Below, piece by piece: positions 32,947-41,604 of a DNA stretch of 64,000 nucleotides. The stretch is from contig NZ_JASZYT010000002.1 of NCBI RefSeq assembly GCF_030316765.1, forward strand, positions 744,001 to 808,000. Direction: 5' to 3'. The stretch comes from Variovorax saccharolyticus. GTDB taxonomy: Bacteria; Pseudomonadota; Gammaproteobacteria; Burkholderiales; Burkholderiaceae_C. Each line of letters begins with the position of its first letter. Positions within the stretch are counted from its first letter, which is position 1. The notes beneath the pieces were generated by a model. That model had not been told where the DNA came from. It saw nothing but the letters and a program-made list of their open reading frames with translations, and did no database searches. Position numbers and translations under genes: made by a program.

Positions 32947-33229
32947 CTGGCGATTGGAACCGATGTACAAAATGTCACAACATTGGCGGCCCGAATGTTT
33001 CACATGATGGAGTGAAGAAGAGCACCAAAGCTTTGTTGCACTGCTGCAACGAAACGCCTCGCCCGGCCGCGTTTTCGGGCGATTTGCTTTGCCCTCCCGA
33101 AGCGGCTCTGGTGCAATAGCGACAACTTCCCAAAAGGAGGTTGGCCCGGGGTCCGGTGGGAGCACTAAGTGCCAGTCACGGTGAGCCCTTCGCACCGGAG
33201 CCCTATGTTTAACCTTGGAGAAACTTGCA

Positions 33230-34504
33230 ATGAAAAAATCTCTAGTTGCCCTGGCTGCTCTGGCTGTTGCCGGTATTGCCTCGGCTCAGTCGTCGGTCAC
33301 CCTGTTCGGTGTGGTTGACGCCACGATCAGCGGCTTTTCGAACAAGACCGAAGGCGTTCTGGGCCAAAGCGTCACGACCAGCCAAACGGTTCTGCGCAAC
33401 TCGGGCTACAACTCCAGCCGTCTGGGCTTCCGTGGTACGGAAGACCTCGGTGGTGGCCTGGCAGCCAGCTTCTGGCTCGAAGGTGCTCTGAACAACGACG
33501 ACGGCACCGGTGCAGCTACCGGCGGCGGCCAAAACTGGCAGCGTCGTTCGACCGTGAGCCTGTCTGGTGGCTTCGGTGAACTGCGCCTCGGTCGTGACTA
33601 CACCCCGACGTTCTGGAACGACACCGTGTTCGATCCGTTCGGCACCAACGGCGTTGGTACCAACCTGATCTCGACCGCCAACGGTTACAACAACCCGGGC
33701 TCGATCATCTCGCAAGGTGGTTTCACCGCCAACACGACCTACGTGCGCGCCAGCAACTCGATCGGCTACTTCCTGCCGCCGAACCTGGGTGGCTTCTACG
33801 GTCAGTTCATGTACTCGTTCAACGAGAAGACCAGCTACGACCCGGGTTCGCTGACGCCTCCTGGCGCTTCGGCCTTCATCGCGGATCCGACGCAAGCTGG
33901 CCGCAACGAACGTGCCGGCCGCTACATCGGTGGTCGCGTGGGCTACGCCAACGGTCCTCTGGATGTCGCTCTCGCTTACAGCGAAGCCACCATCGCTTCG
34001 AACTACTTCGCAGGCACCACGAACAACCTCGACACGCTCAACCTGGGCGCTTCGTATGACTTCGGCGTGGTCAAGCTGTTTGGTGAGTACTCGAAGGCTG
34101 ACCTGAAGCAAGACACCTCGTCGAACTTCGTTGCCGGCGCGACCAACCCGTTCGGCTTCCGTGAACCCGGCGCTGACGGCTGGCTGATCGGTGCAACCGT
34201 TCCCGTCGGTCCTGGCCTGATCCGTGTTTCGTACTCGGCAGTGGACTACAAGAACACCGGCGCTTTCATCAACCAACTGTTCGGCTTCCAACCCGATCCG
34301 AAGGCTGACAAGTTCGCCCTGGGCTATGTCCACAACCTGTCGAAGCGTACGGCCCTGTACGCAACGGTGGCTCGCGTGAGCAACAAGAACGGTGCTGACC
34401 TGACCGTCGGCGGCCCGGCATTCTTCTCCGGCAACGCTGCTACCGGCGTGCTGACCCCGAAGAACTCGACCGGCTACGACTTCGGTATCCGTCACGCTTT
34501 CTGA
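33230..34504 (+). CDS. General outer-membrane porin (Gram-negative porin family)
   Basis: 424 residues from ATG 33230 with a signal peptide [21 protein letters not shown]. The mature chain opens [16 protein letters not shown] and ends in aromatic RHAF, the C-terminal Phe signature for outer-membrane insertion. It contains [21 protein letters not shown], the usual strand-turn region of Omp32-like trimers. Codon use is less GC-extreme than in its neighbours (GCT, GGT, AAC), as expected for a very abundant protein. A strong terminator follows. Confidence 0.95.
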   Translation: MKKSLVALAALAVAGIASAQSSVTLFGVVDATISGFSNKTEGVLGQSVTTSQTVLRNSGYNSSRLGFRGTEDLGGGLAASFWLEGALNNDDGTGAATGGGQNWQRRSTVSLSGGFGELRLGRDYTPTFWNDTVFDPFGTNGVGTNLISTANGYNNPGSIISQGGFTANTTYVRASNSIGYFLPPNLGGFYGQFMYSFNEKTSYDPGSLTPPGASAFIADPTQAGRNERAGRYIGGRVGYANGPLDVALAYSEATIASNYFAGTTNNLDTLNLGASYDFGVVKLFGEYSKADLKQDTSSNFVAGATNPFGFREPGADGWLIGATVPVGPGLIRVSYSAVDYKNTGAFINQLFGFQPDPKADKFALGYVHNLSKRTALYATVARVSNKNGADLTVGGPAFFSGNAATGVLTPKNSTGYDFGIRHAF

Positions 34505-34545
34505 TCTGACGCTGGCGTAAGCCAGCATCAAGGGAAGTTTTGAAG

Positions 34546-34575
34546 GCCACTCGACGAAAGTCGAGTGGCTTTTTT
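34546..34575 (+). terminator. Intrinsic terminator of the porin gene
   Basis: Perfect 10-bp stem GCCACTCGAC-GAAA-GTCGAGTGGC followed by six T, 41 bases after the porin stop. Confidence 0.92.
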
Positions 34576-34664
34576 CTTTGCTGAAAGCGCGCTGCACCCC
34601 CGGGGAACTCCCGCATGGGCACGCAGATTGCTCTGCTAGCATCGTTGAACACTCTGTCTGCTGA

Positions 34665-35645
34665 ATGATCGCTTTCGTACTGCGCCGCCTGATCCAGGCC
34701 GTGATCGTCATGGTCGCGGTCGCCTTCTTCGCCTTTCTCCTCTTCCAGTACGTGGGCGATCCGGTCGTCTTCCTGCTCGGGCAGGACGCCAAGCCCGAAC
34801 AGATCCGCGAGCTGCGCTCCGCCTTGGGGCTCGACAAGCCCTTCTTCGTGCAGTTCTGGCACTTCCTGGTCAATGCCGCTCAAGGCGAGTTCGGCCTCAG
34901 CCTGCGGCAGGGCGCGAAGGTCTCGCGCCTGATCGGCGAACGCTTCCCGGCCACGCTCGAACTGGCGCTGGTCGCCGCCGTGCTGGCCCTCGTCGTCGGC
35001 ATCCCGATGGGCGTCTACACCGCACTCAAGCGCGGCACCTTCTCTAGCCAGGTCTTCATGACGCTGTCGCTGCTCGGCGTCTCGCTGCCGACCTTCCTGA
35101 TCGGCATCCTGCTGATCCTGGTGTTCGCGGTGCACCTGGGCTGGTTCCCGAGCTTCGGGCGCGGCGAGACCGTGCAGCTGGGCTGGTGGAGCACCGGCCT
35201 GCTGAAGTCGGACGGCTGGATGCACATCGTGCTGCCGGCGGTCACGCTGGCGATCTTCCAGCTGACCTTGATCATGCGTCTGGTGCGTGCCGAGATGCTC
35301 GAGGTGCTGCGCACCGACTACATCAAGTTCGCGCGCGCACGTGGACTCTCCGATCGCGCGATCCATTTCGGCCATGCGCTCAAGAACACGCTGGTGCCGG
35401 TGATGACCATCACCGGGCTGCAGCTGGGCGGCCTGATCGCGTTCTCGATCATCACCGAGTCCGTGTTTCAGTGGCCCGGCATGGGGCTGCTGTTCATCCA
35501 GGCCGTGACCTTCGCCGACATCCCGGTGATGGCCGCCTACCTGTGCCTGATCGCCCTGATCTTCGTCGTCATCAATCTCGTGGTCGACCTGCTCTATTTC
35601 GTGGTCGATCCCAGGCTGCGCATCGGCAACGCCGGAGGCCACTGA
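34665..35645 (+). CDS. Peptide/dipeptide-type ABC permease (DppB-like)
   Basis: 326 residues with six membrane helices and the DppB/OppB layout: an N-terminal helix (LRRLIQAVIVMVAVAFFAFLL), a periplasmic loop with LGLDKPFFVQFWHFL, and the coupling loop DYIKFARARGLSDRAIHFGHALKNTL. It is the first gene of a six-gene importer operon and abuts the amidohydrolase gene with no gap. Confidence 0.9.
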   Translation: MIAFVLRRLIQAVIVMVAVAFFAFLLFQYVGDPVVFLLGQDAKPEQIRELRSALGLDKPFFVQFWHFLVNAAQGEFGLSLRQGAKVSRLIGERFPATLELALVAAVLALVVGIPMGVYTALKRGTFSSQVFMTLSLLGVSLPTFLIGILLILVFAVHLGWFPSFGRGETVQLGWWSTGLLKSDGWMHIVLPAVTLAIFQLTLIMRLVRAEMLEVLRTDYIKFARARGLSDRAIHFGHALKNTLVPVMTITGLQLGGLIAFSIITESVFQWPGMGLLFIQAVTFADIPVMAAYLCLIALIFVVINLVVDLLYFVVDPRLRIGNAGGH

Positions 35646-36902
35646 ATGAGCGAATCCCGACTGCAGGCGGCCGGCAGACCTTTCGCGCACATCGCGCGCT
35701 TCTATCCGGAGCTGACCGCGTTCCGCCGCGATCTGCATGCGCATCCCGAACTGGGCTTCGAGGAGGTCTATACCTCCGGTCGCGTCAAGGAGGCGCTGAA
35801 GGCCTGCGGCGTGGACGAGATCCACGCCGGCATCGGCAAGACCGGCGTGGTCGGCGTGATCCATGGCCGCTCCACGGACAGCGGCCGCATGATCGGCCTG
35901 CGGGCCGACATGGATGCCCTGCCGATGTGCGAGGACAACGACTTCGAATGGCGCTCGGCCAAGCACGGCCTGATGCACGGCTGCGGCCACGACGGCCACA
36001 CCGCGATGCTGGTCGGCGCGGCGCGCTACCTGGCGGAGACGCGCAATTTCGACGGCACTGCCGTGCTGATCTTCCAGCCCGGCGAGGAAGGTTTCGCAGG
36101 CGCCCGCGTGATGATCGAGGACGGCCTGTTTGACCGCTTCCCGGTCGACTCGGTGTATGCCATGCACAACTGGCCCGGCATGCCGGCCGGCACGGTCGGC
36201 ATCAACCGCGGCGCGATGATGGCGGCGGCGGACCGCATCACGATCGAGGTCACGGGCAAGGGCGGCCATGGAGCCCACGCCTACCTGACGGTCGATCCGG
36301 TGGTCGTCTCGGCCCACATCATCACCGCGGTGCAGAGCATCGTGTCGCGCAACGTGCGCCCGATCGACGCGGCAGTGGTCAGCATCTGCGCCGTGCAGGC
36401 CGGCGACCTCGGCGCGATGAGCGTGGTGCCCGGCAAGGCGACGCTGGTCGGCACCGTGCGCACCTTCAGTTCGCGCGTGCAGGAGCAGGTCGAGCAGCGG
36501 CTCGCGGAGCTCTGCGCCGCGGTGGCGGCGGGCTTCGGTGCCACGGCCCAGGTCAAGTTCGAACGCATCTATCCGGCCACCATCAACACCGCGCCCGAGG
36601 CCCAGTTCGCCGGCGACGTCGCGCAGTCTCTGGTCGGCGCGCACAACGTCGAGCGCAACATGGAGCCCAGCATGGGCGCCGAGGACTTCTCCTTCATGCT
36701 GCAGAAGAAGGCCGGCGCCTACCTGCGCATCGGGCAGGACGCCCGTGGCGGCGCTTTCCTGCACAACAGCAAATACGATTTCAACGACGAGATCCTGCCA
36801 TTGGGCGCCGCCTTGCACGCGGGCCTGGTCGAGCAGGGCATGCCGCCGGCCGTCCAGGCCGGCAAACCAGAAACCAGGGCCGTCGTTTCGACGGCGTCCT
36901 GA
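35646..36902 (+). CDS. M20-family amidohydrolase (hippurate/N-acyl-amino acid hydrolase-like)
   Basis: 418 residues of the M20D aminoacylase/hippuricase type. Metal ligands are visible in RRDLHAHPELGFEE, MHGCGHDGHT and FQPGEEGFAGA, with later HNWPGMPAG and SMGAEDFSFML. Relatives hydrolyse hippurate, N-acetyl amino acids, p-aminobenzoyl-glutamate or indole-acetyl conjugates. It lacks a signal peptide. Its place between a permease gene and the binding-protein gene of a peptide importer suggests it processes the imported compound. Confidence 0.88.
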   Translation: MSESRLQAAGRPFAHIARFYPELTAFRRDLHAHPELGFEEVYTSGRVKEALKACGVDEIHAGIGKTGVVGVIHGRSTDSGRMIGLRADMDALPMCEDNDFEWRSAKHGLMHGCGHDGHTAMLVGAARYLAETRNFDGTAVLIFQPGEEGFAGARVMIEDGLFDRFPVDSVYAMHNWPGMPAGTVGINRGAMMAAADRITIEVTGKGGHGAHAYLTVDPVVVSAHIITAVQSIVSRNVRPIDAAVVSICAVQAGDLGAMSVVPGKATLVGTVRTFSSRVQEQVEQRLAELCAAVAAGFGATAQVKFERIYPATINTAPEAQFAGDVAQSLVGAHNVERNMEPSMGAEDFSFMLQKKAGAYLRIGQDARGGAFLHNSKYDFNDEILPLGAALHAGLVEQGMPPAVQAGKPETRAVVSTAS

Positions 36903-36929
36903 GTCTTTCCAACCCGAGGAGTGCTTCTC

Positions 36930-38513
36930 ATGAGTCTGAAGAAAAATGTGGTCGCGGCCGCGATCCTGTCCGTGCTGGCAACCGCAAGCCTGATGGCCGG
37001 TGCCCAAACGATCCGCATCGCCAACCAGGGCGATGCCCTGTCGCTCGACCCGCATTCGCTCAATGAATCACTTCAGCTCAGCGTCACTTCCAACGCCTAC
37101 GAGACCCTGGTCGGCCGCAACAAGGACCTGAGCCTGGCGCCGCTGCTGGCGACCAGCTGGAAGCAGACCTCGCCCACCGTCTGGCGCTTCGAGCTGCGCA
37201 AGGGCGTGCAGTTCCACGACGGCACGCCGTTCACGGCCGACGACGTGGTCTTCAGCTTTGCCCGCGCCAAGGGCGACGGCTCCGACCTGAAGGCCACGCT
37301 GAGCGACATCAAGGAAGTGCGCAAGGTCGGCGACCTGGCGGTCGAGATCGAGACCAACGGTGCCTTCCCGATCCTGCCGGACGTGATCTCGCTCACCATG
37401 ATGATGAGCAAGAAGTGGTGCGAGGAGAACGGCGCCGCCAAGCCGGTCGACAAGCGCAAGGGCGTCGAGAACACGGCCTCGTTCAAGGCCAACGGCACCG
37501 GTCCCTTCCGCGTGCGCGAGCGCCAGCCCGACGTGCGCACCGTGTTCACGCGCAACCCGACCTACTGGGGCAAGATCGAAGGCAACGCGCAAGAGATCAT
37601 CTTCACGCCGATCGCCAACCCCTCGACCCGCGTCGCCGCGCTGGTGTCGGGCCAGGTCGACGTCATGGAGCCGGTGCCGGTACAGGACATCGCGCGCATC
37701 ACGGCCAGCCCCAACGCCCGCGTGATCACCGGCCCCGAACTGCGCACCATCTTCCTGGGCATGGACCAGAAGCGCGACGAGTTGCTGTATTCGAGCGTGA
37801 AGGGCAAGAACCCGTTCAAGGACAAGCGCGTGCGCCAGGCCTTCTACCAGGCCATCGACATCGTCGGCATCCAGAAGACCGTGATGCGTGGCGCCTCGCG
37901 TCCGACGGCGCTGCTGGTCGGCCCCGGCATCAATGGCTGGACCGAGCAGCAGGACAAGCGCCTGCCCTTCGATGTCGATGCCGCCAAGAAGCTCCTGACC
38001 GACGCAGGCTACCCGAACGGCTTCGAGGTCACGATGAACTGCCCGAACGACCGCTACGTGAACGACGGCCAGATCTGCCAGAGCGTGGCCTCCAACCTGG
38101 CGAAGATCGGCGTCAAGATCAATCTCGCGACCGAGACCAAGGGCACTTATTTCCCGAAGATCCTGCGCCGCGACACCAGCTTCTACCTGCTGGGCTGGAC
38201 GCCGACCACCTACGACTCGCACAACGCGCTGTCGTCGCTGACCGCCTGCCCGGACGACAAGGGCACGGGCCAGTTCAACCTGGGCGCCTACTGCAATCCG
38301 AAGCTCGACGATCTGACCAAGAAGATCCAGTCCGAGACCGACAAGGGCAAGCGCAACGAGCTGATCAAGGAGGCCTTCACGATCCATGCGGACGACGTCG
38401 CCCACCTGCCGCTGCACCAGCAATCGCTGGCCTGGGGCGTGAGCAAGAAGGTCGAGCTGACCCAGCTCGCCGACAACTTCATGTTCTTCAAGTGGATGAG
38501 CATCAAGCCCTGA
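36930..38513 (+). CDS. Peptide-type ABC substrate-binding protein (SBP family 5)
   Basis: 527 residues from ATG 36930, after a GAGGA ribosome site. Signal peptide MSLKKNVVAAAILSVLATASLMAGA-QT. SBP_bac_5 core: LSLDPHSLNESLQLSVTSNAY, FELRKGVQFHDGTPFTADDV and RQAFYQAIDIVGIQKTVM. Family members bind peptides, nickel, glutathione or opines; the neighbouring amidohydrolase points to an N-acylated amino acid or small peptide. Confidence 0.9.
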   Translation: MSLKKNVVAAAILSVLATASLMAGAQTIRIANQGDALSLDPHSLNESLQLSVTSNAYETLVGRNKDLSLAPLLATSWKQTSPTVWRFELRKGVQFHDGTPFTADDVVFSFARAKGDGSDLKATLSDIKEVRKVGDLAVEIETNGAFPILPDVISLTMMMSKKWCEENGAAKPVDKRKGVENTASFKANGTGPFRVRERQPDVRTVFTRNPTYWGKIEGNAQEIIFTPIANPSTRVAALVSGQVDVMEPVPVQDIARITASPNARVITGPELRTIFLGMDQKRDELLYSSVKGKNPFKDKRVRQAFYQAIDIVGIQKTVMRGASRPTALLVGPGINGWTEQQDKRLPFDVDAAKKLLTDAGYPNGFEVTMNCPNDRYVNDGQICQSVASNLAKIGVKINLATETKGTYFPKILRRDTSFYLLGWTPTTYDSHNALSSLTACPDDKGTGQFNLGAYCNPKLDDLTKKIQSETDKGKRNELIKEAFTIHADDVAHLPLHQQSLAWGVSKKVELTQLADNFMFFKWMSIKP

Positions 38514-38534
38514 TCCCGTTGTCTGCCTGACCCA

Positions 38535-38556
38535 GGGGCCCGCGTCAGCGGGTCCC
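38535..38556 (+). terminator. Stem-loop after the binding-protein gene (partial terminator or mRNA stabiliser)
   Basis: GGGGCCCGC-GTCA-GCGGGTCCC, a 9-bp stem with one G-T pair, followed by TTCTTTCG. It lies 21 bases after the binding-protein stop and 15 bases before the next ATG. Such hairpins often raise binding-protein mRNA above the permease mRNA. Confidence 0.5.
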
Positions 38557-38571
38557 TTCTTTCGCCTCTCG

Positions 38572-39483
38572 ATGAAAAAAACCCTAGCGCGCTGGCTCGA
38601 CAGCGATGTCGGACACAGCTTCCGCAGTTCGCCGGTCGCGATGATGGCCGCCGTGATCGCGTTCCTGTGCCTCTTCTGCGCGGTGTTCGCCGGCTGGGTG
38701 ACGCCGCACAATCCCTTCGACCTCGCCGCGCTCGAGCTCGGCGATGCCCGCCTGCCGCCGGCCTGGAGCCCCGAGGGTTCGACCAAGTACCTGCTGGGCA
38801 CCGACGACCAGGGCCGCGACATTCTCTCGGCCGTGATCTATGGCGCGCGCATCTCGCTCGTCGTCGGCCTCGTGTCGGTGCTGCTGTCGGTCCTGGTCGG
38901 CGTGATGCTCGGCCTGCTCGCCGGCTTCTGGGGCGGCTGGCTCGACGCCTTCCTGATGCGCGTCTGCGACGTCATGCTCTCGTTCCCGCCGATCCTGATC
39001 GCGCTGCTGATGGCCGGGGTCGGGCGGGCGCTGTTTCCCGATGCGCCGACCTCGGTCGCCTTCGGCGTGCTGATCGTCGCCATCTCGCTGACCGGCTGGG
39101 TGCAGTACGCACGCACCGTGCGCGGCTCGACGCTGGTCGAGCGCAGCAAGGAATACGTGCAGGCGGCGCGCGTGACCGGCGTCTCGCCCTGGCGCATCAT
39201 GGTGCGCCATGTGCTGCCCAACGTGATGGGCCCGGTCATGGTGCTGGCGACGATCCAGGTCGCGACCGCGATCATCACCGAGGCCACGCTGTCGTTCCTG
39301 GGCGTCGGCGTACCGCCGACCTCTCCGTCTCTGGGCACCCTGATCCGCGTCGGCAACGACTACCTGTTCTCGGGCGAATGGTGGATCACGGTGTTCCCGG
39401 GAGCGATGCTGGTGCTGATCGCGCTCAGCGTGAACCTGCTGGGCGACTGGCTGCGCGATGCCTTGAACCCGCGCTTGCGCTGA
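38572..39483 (+). CDS. Peptide/dipeptide-type ABC permease (DppC-like)
   Basis: 303 residues with an OppC_N-like first helix, the periplasmic motif KYLLGTDDQGRDILSAVIYGARISL typical of DppC proteins, and the coupling loop EYVQAARVTGVSPWRIMVRHVLPNV. It pairs with the DppB-like permease four genes upstream in the same operon. Confidence 0.91.
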   Translation: MKKTLARWLDSDVGHSFRSSPVAMMAAVIAFLCLFCAVFAGWVTPHNPFDLAALELGDARLPPAWSPEGSTKYLLGTDDQGRDILSAVIYGARISLVVGLVSVLLSVLVGVMLGLLAGFWGGWLDAFLMRVCDVMLSFPPILIALLMAGVGRALFPDAPTSVAFGVLIVAISLTGWVQYARTVRGSTLVERSKEYVQAARVTGVSPWRIMVRHVLPNVMGPVMVLATIQVATAIITEATLSFLGVGVPPTSPSLGTLIRVGNDYLFSGEWWITVFPGAMLVLIALSVNLLGDWLRDALNPRLR

Positions 39484-39499
39484 AGCTGGAGCCCCGCAC

Positions 39500-40492
39500 A
39501 TGAGTCTTCTGCAAGTTCGGAATCTGGTCGTCGAGTTCCCGCACCGGCGCGGCACGCTGCGTGCGCTGGACGACATTTCCTTCGAGATCGCGCCGGGGGA
39601 GATCCTCGGCGTGGTGGGTGAATCCGGTGCCGGCAAGTCGCTCACCGGCGCGGCGATCATCGGTCTGCTGGAGCCGCCCGGCCGCGTGGCTTCGGGCCAG
39701 ATCCTGCTCGAAGGCCAGCGCATCGACAACCTCGGCCACGAGGCGATGCGCCACATCCGCGGGCGCAAGATCGGCGCCATCTTCCAGGACCCGCTGACCT
39801 CGCTGAATCCGCTGTACACCATCGGCCGGCAGCTGACCGAGACCATCCGCACCCATCTGCCGGTGAGCGAGGACGAGGCCCGACGGCGCGCCATCGCTCT
39901 GCTGCAGGACACCGGCATCCCGGCGGCGGCCCAGCGCATCGACCACTTCCCGCACCAGTTCTCGGGCGGCATGCGGCAGCGCGTGGTGATTGCGCTGGCC
40001 CTCGCGGCCGAACCCAAGCTGATCGTTGCCGACGAGCCGACCACCGCGCTCGACGTCTCGATCCAGGCCCAGATCATCCAGCTGCTGAAAGGCATCTGCA
40101 AGGAGCGCGGCGCCGCCGTGATGCTGATCACGCACGACATGGGCGTGATCGCCGAGACCTGCGACCGCGTGGCCGTGATGTACGCGGGCCGGGTGGCCGA
40201 GATCGGCCCGGTGCACGAGGTGATCCACCAGCCGGCGCATCCCTACACCGCCGGCCTGATGGCCGCCATTCCCGACATGACGATGGAGCGCGAACGCCTG
40301 AACCAGATCGACGGCGCGATGCCGCGGCTCAATGCGATTCCGCGCGGCTGCGCCTACAACCCGCGCTGTCCGCGCGTGTTCGACCATTGCCTGGTCGAAC
40401 GGCCGGACCTGTTCAATGCCGGCGCCACCCGCGCGGCCTGCTGGCTCCAGGAGACGCACACCGCGTCGCCGGCCTACGGAGGTGCCCCATGA
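39500..40492 (+). CDS. Peptide-type ABC importer ATPase (DppD-like)
   Basis: 330 residues with Walker [11 protein letters not shown], a Q-loop [11 protein letters not shown], signature FSGGMRQR and [13 protein letters not shown]. The C-terminal oligopeptide-transporter extension carries Cys ([14 protein letters not shown]) that in some relatives hold an iron-sulphur cluster. Its stop overlaps the next ATPase gene (ATGA). Confidence 0.92.
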   Translation: MSLLQVRNLVVEFPHRRGTLRALDDISFEIAPGEILGVVGESGAGKSLTGAAIIGLLEPPGRVASGQILLEGQRIDNLGHEAMRHIRGRKIGAIFQDPLTSLNPLYTIGRQLTETIRTHLPVSEDEARRRAIALLQDTGIPAAAQRIDHFPHQFSGGMRQRVVIALALAAEPKLIVADEPTTALDVSIQAQIIQLLKGICKERGAAVMLITHDMGVIAETCDRVAVMYAGRVAEIGPVHEVIHQPAHPYTAGLMAAIPDMTMERERLNQIDGAMPRLNAIPRGCAYNPRCPRVFDHCLVERPDLFNAGATRAACWLQETHTASPAYGGAP

Positions 40493-41481
40493 CGGCATTG
40501 GTCCAGGCGCACGACCTGGCAAAGAGCTTCGATGTCTCGCCGCCCTGGCTCAACCGGGTGCTCGAGCGCAAGCCGCGGGTGCAGTTGAAGGCGGTCGATG
40601 GCGTGAGCTTCTCGATCGAGCGCGGCAAGACGCTGGCGCTGGTCGGCGAGTCCGGCTGCGGCAAGAGCACGGTGGCGCGGCTGCTGGTCGGGCTTTACGA
40701 GCCGACCCGCGGCGGCATGCAGTTCGACGGCCTGGACGCCCACGCGGCCTTCAAGACTGCCGAGGGGCGCGTCCTGCGCCGGCGCGTGCAGATGATCTTC
40801 CAGGACCCCTACGCGAGCCTCAACCCGCGCTGGATCGTCGAGGACATCGTCGGCGAGCCGCTGCGCGAGCACGGCATCCTGAAGGCCGGGCCGGCGCTCA
40901 AGGCACGGGTCGGCGAGCTGCTGAAATCGGTCGGCCTGAGCCCGCTCGACATGGTGAAGTACCCGCACCAGTTCTCCGGCGGCCAGCGGCAGCGGATCTC
41001 GATCGCGCGGGCGCTGGCGACCCAGCCCGAGTTCCTGGTCTGCGACGAGCCGACCTCGGCGCTCGACGTCAGCGTGCAGGCGCAGGTGCTGAACATCATG
41101 AAGGACCTGCAGCGCGAGCAGGGCCTGACCTATCTCTTCATCTCGCACAACCTCGCGGTGGTGCGGCACGTGGCCGATCAGGTCGGCGTGATGTACCTGG
41201 GGCGGCTGGTCGAGGTGGCGGACAAGCAGCAGCTCTTCGCGAGCCCGCAGCATCCCTACACCCGCATGCTGCTCGATGCGATCCCGCAGATGAAGCACAC
41301 CGGCCGGCGCCGCACGCCGGTGCAGGGCGAGGTGCCGAATCCGCTGAATCCGCCGAGCGGCTGCACCTTCCATCCGCGCTGCCCCCTGGCCAACGAGCGC
41401 TGCAAAACCGAGCGGCCGCCGCTGCAGATGCTGCGCGGCGTACAGGTAGCCTGCCACGCGGTGGAAGAAAACAGAGACTAG
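40489..41481 (+). CDS. Peptide-type ABC importer ATPase (DppF-like)
   Basis: 330 residues from ATG 40489. Walker [11 protein letters not shown]-loop [12 protein letters not shown], signature FSGGQRQR and [13 protein letters not shown]. It has the Cys-containing C-terminal oligo_HPY region ([14 protein letters not shown]). It is the last gene of the operon and ends directly at a single-arm copy of the large repeat. Confidence 0.92.
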   Translation: MTALVQAHDLAKSFDVSPPWLNRVLERKPRVQLKAVDGVSFSIERGKTLALVGESGCGKSTVARLLVGLYEPTRGGMQFDGLDAHAAFKTAEGRVLRRRVQMIFQDPYASLNPRWIVEDIVGEPLREHGILKAGPALKARVGELLKSVGLSPLDMVKYPHQFSGGQRQRISIARALATQPEFLVCDEPTSALDVSVQAQVLNIMKDLQREQGLTYLFISHNLAVVRHVADQVGVMYLGRLVEVADKQQLFASPQHPYTRMLLDAIPQMKHTGRRRTPVQGEVPNPLNPPSGCTFHPRCPLANERCKTERPPLQMLRGVQVACHAVEENRD

Positions 41482-41604
41482 GCTCGCCCCCAGGTTGGGC
41501 TCACTGCGTGTAGCCCGCCCACCCCCTACCGGGGGCAACACCAGCGGCCCGGCAAAGCCGGTTCCGCGGTGTTTCACCAACGGGCCTGGCTGCGCCGGCC
41601 ACAG
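41482..41604 (+). repeat. Single-arm copy of the large hairpin repeat between convergent genes
   Basis: About 120 bases nearly identical to the left arm of the palindrome at 32048-32316, with scattered substitutions (for example CCCCCTACCGGGGG). It again fills the gap from one stop codon to the convergent stop codon of zwf. Internal hairpins, including AACACC...GGTGTT, could terminate either transcript. Confidence 0.85.

Noticed and set aside
32947..33229. Possible small RNA or extra gene in the coq7-porin gap
   Set aside because: Only weak short inverted repeats and no terminator-like structure; it is adequately explained as two divergent promoter regions and a porin leader.
33242..34873. 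A 543-codon antisense frame opposite the porin
   Set aside because: It arises from the strong codon bias of the porin, has no ribosome site, and runs through the porin terminator.
34440..37055. An 871-codon minus-strand frame opposite the permease and M20 genes
   Set aside because: Repetitive His/Asp/Gly/Gln composition with no domain pattern; the plus-strand genes have clear motifs.
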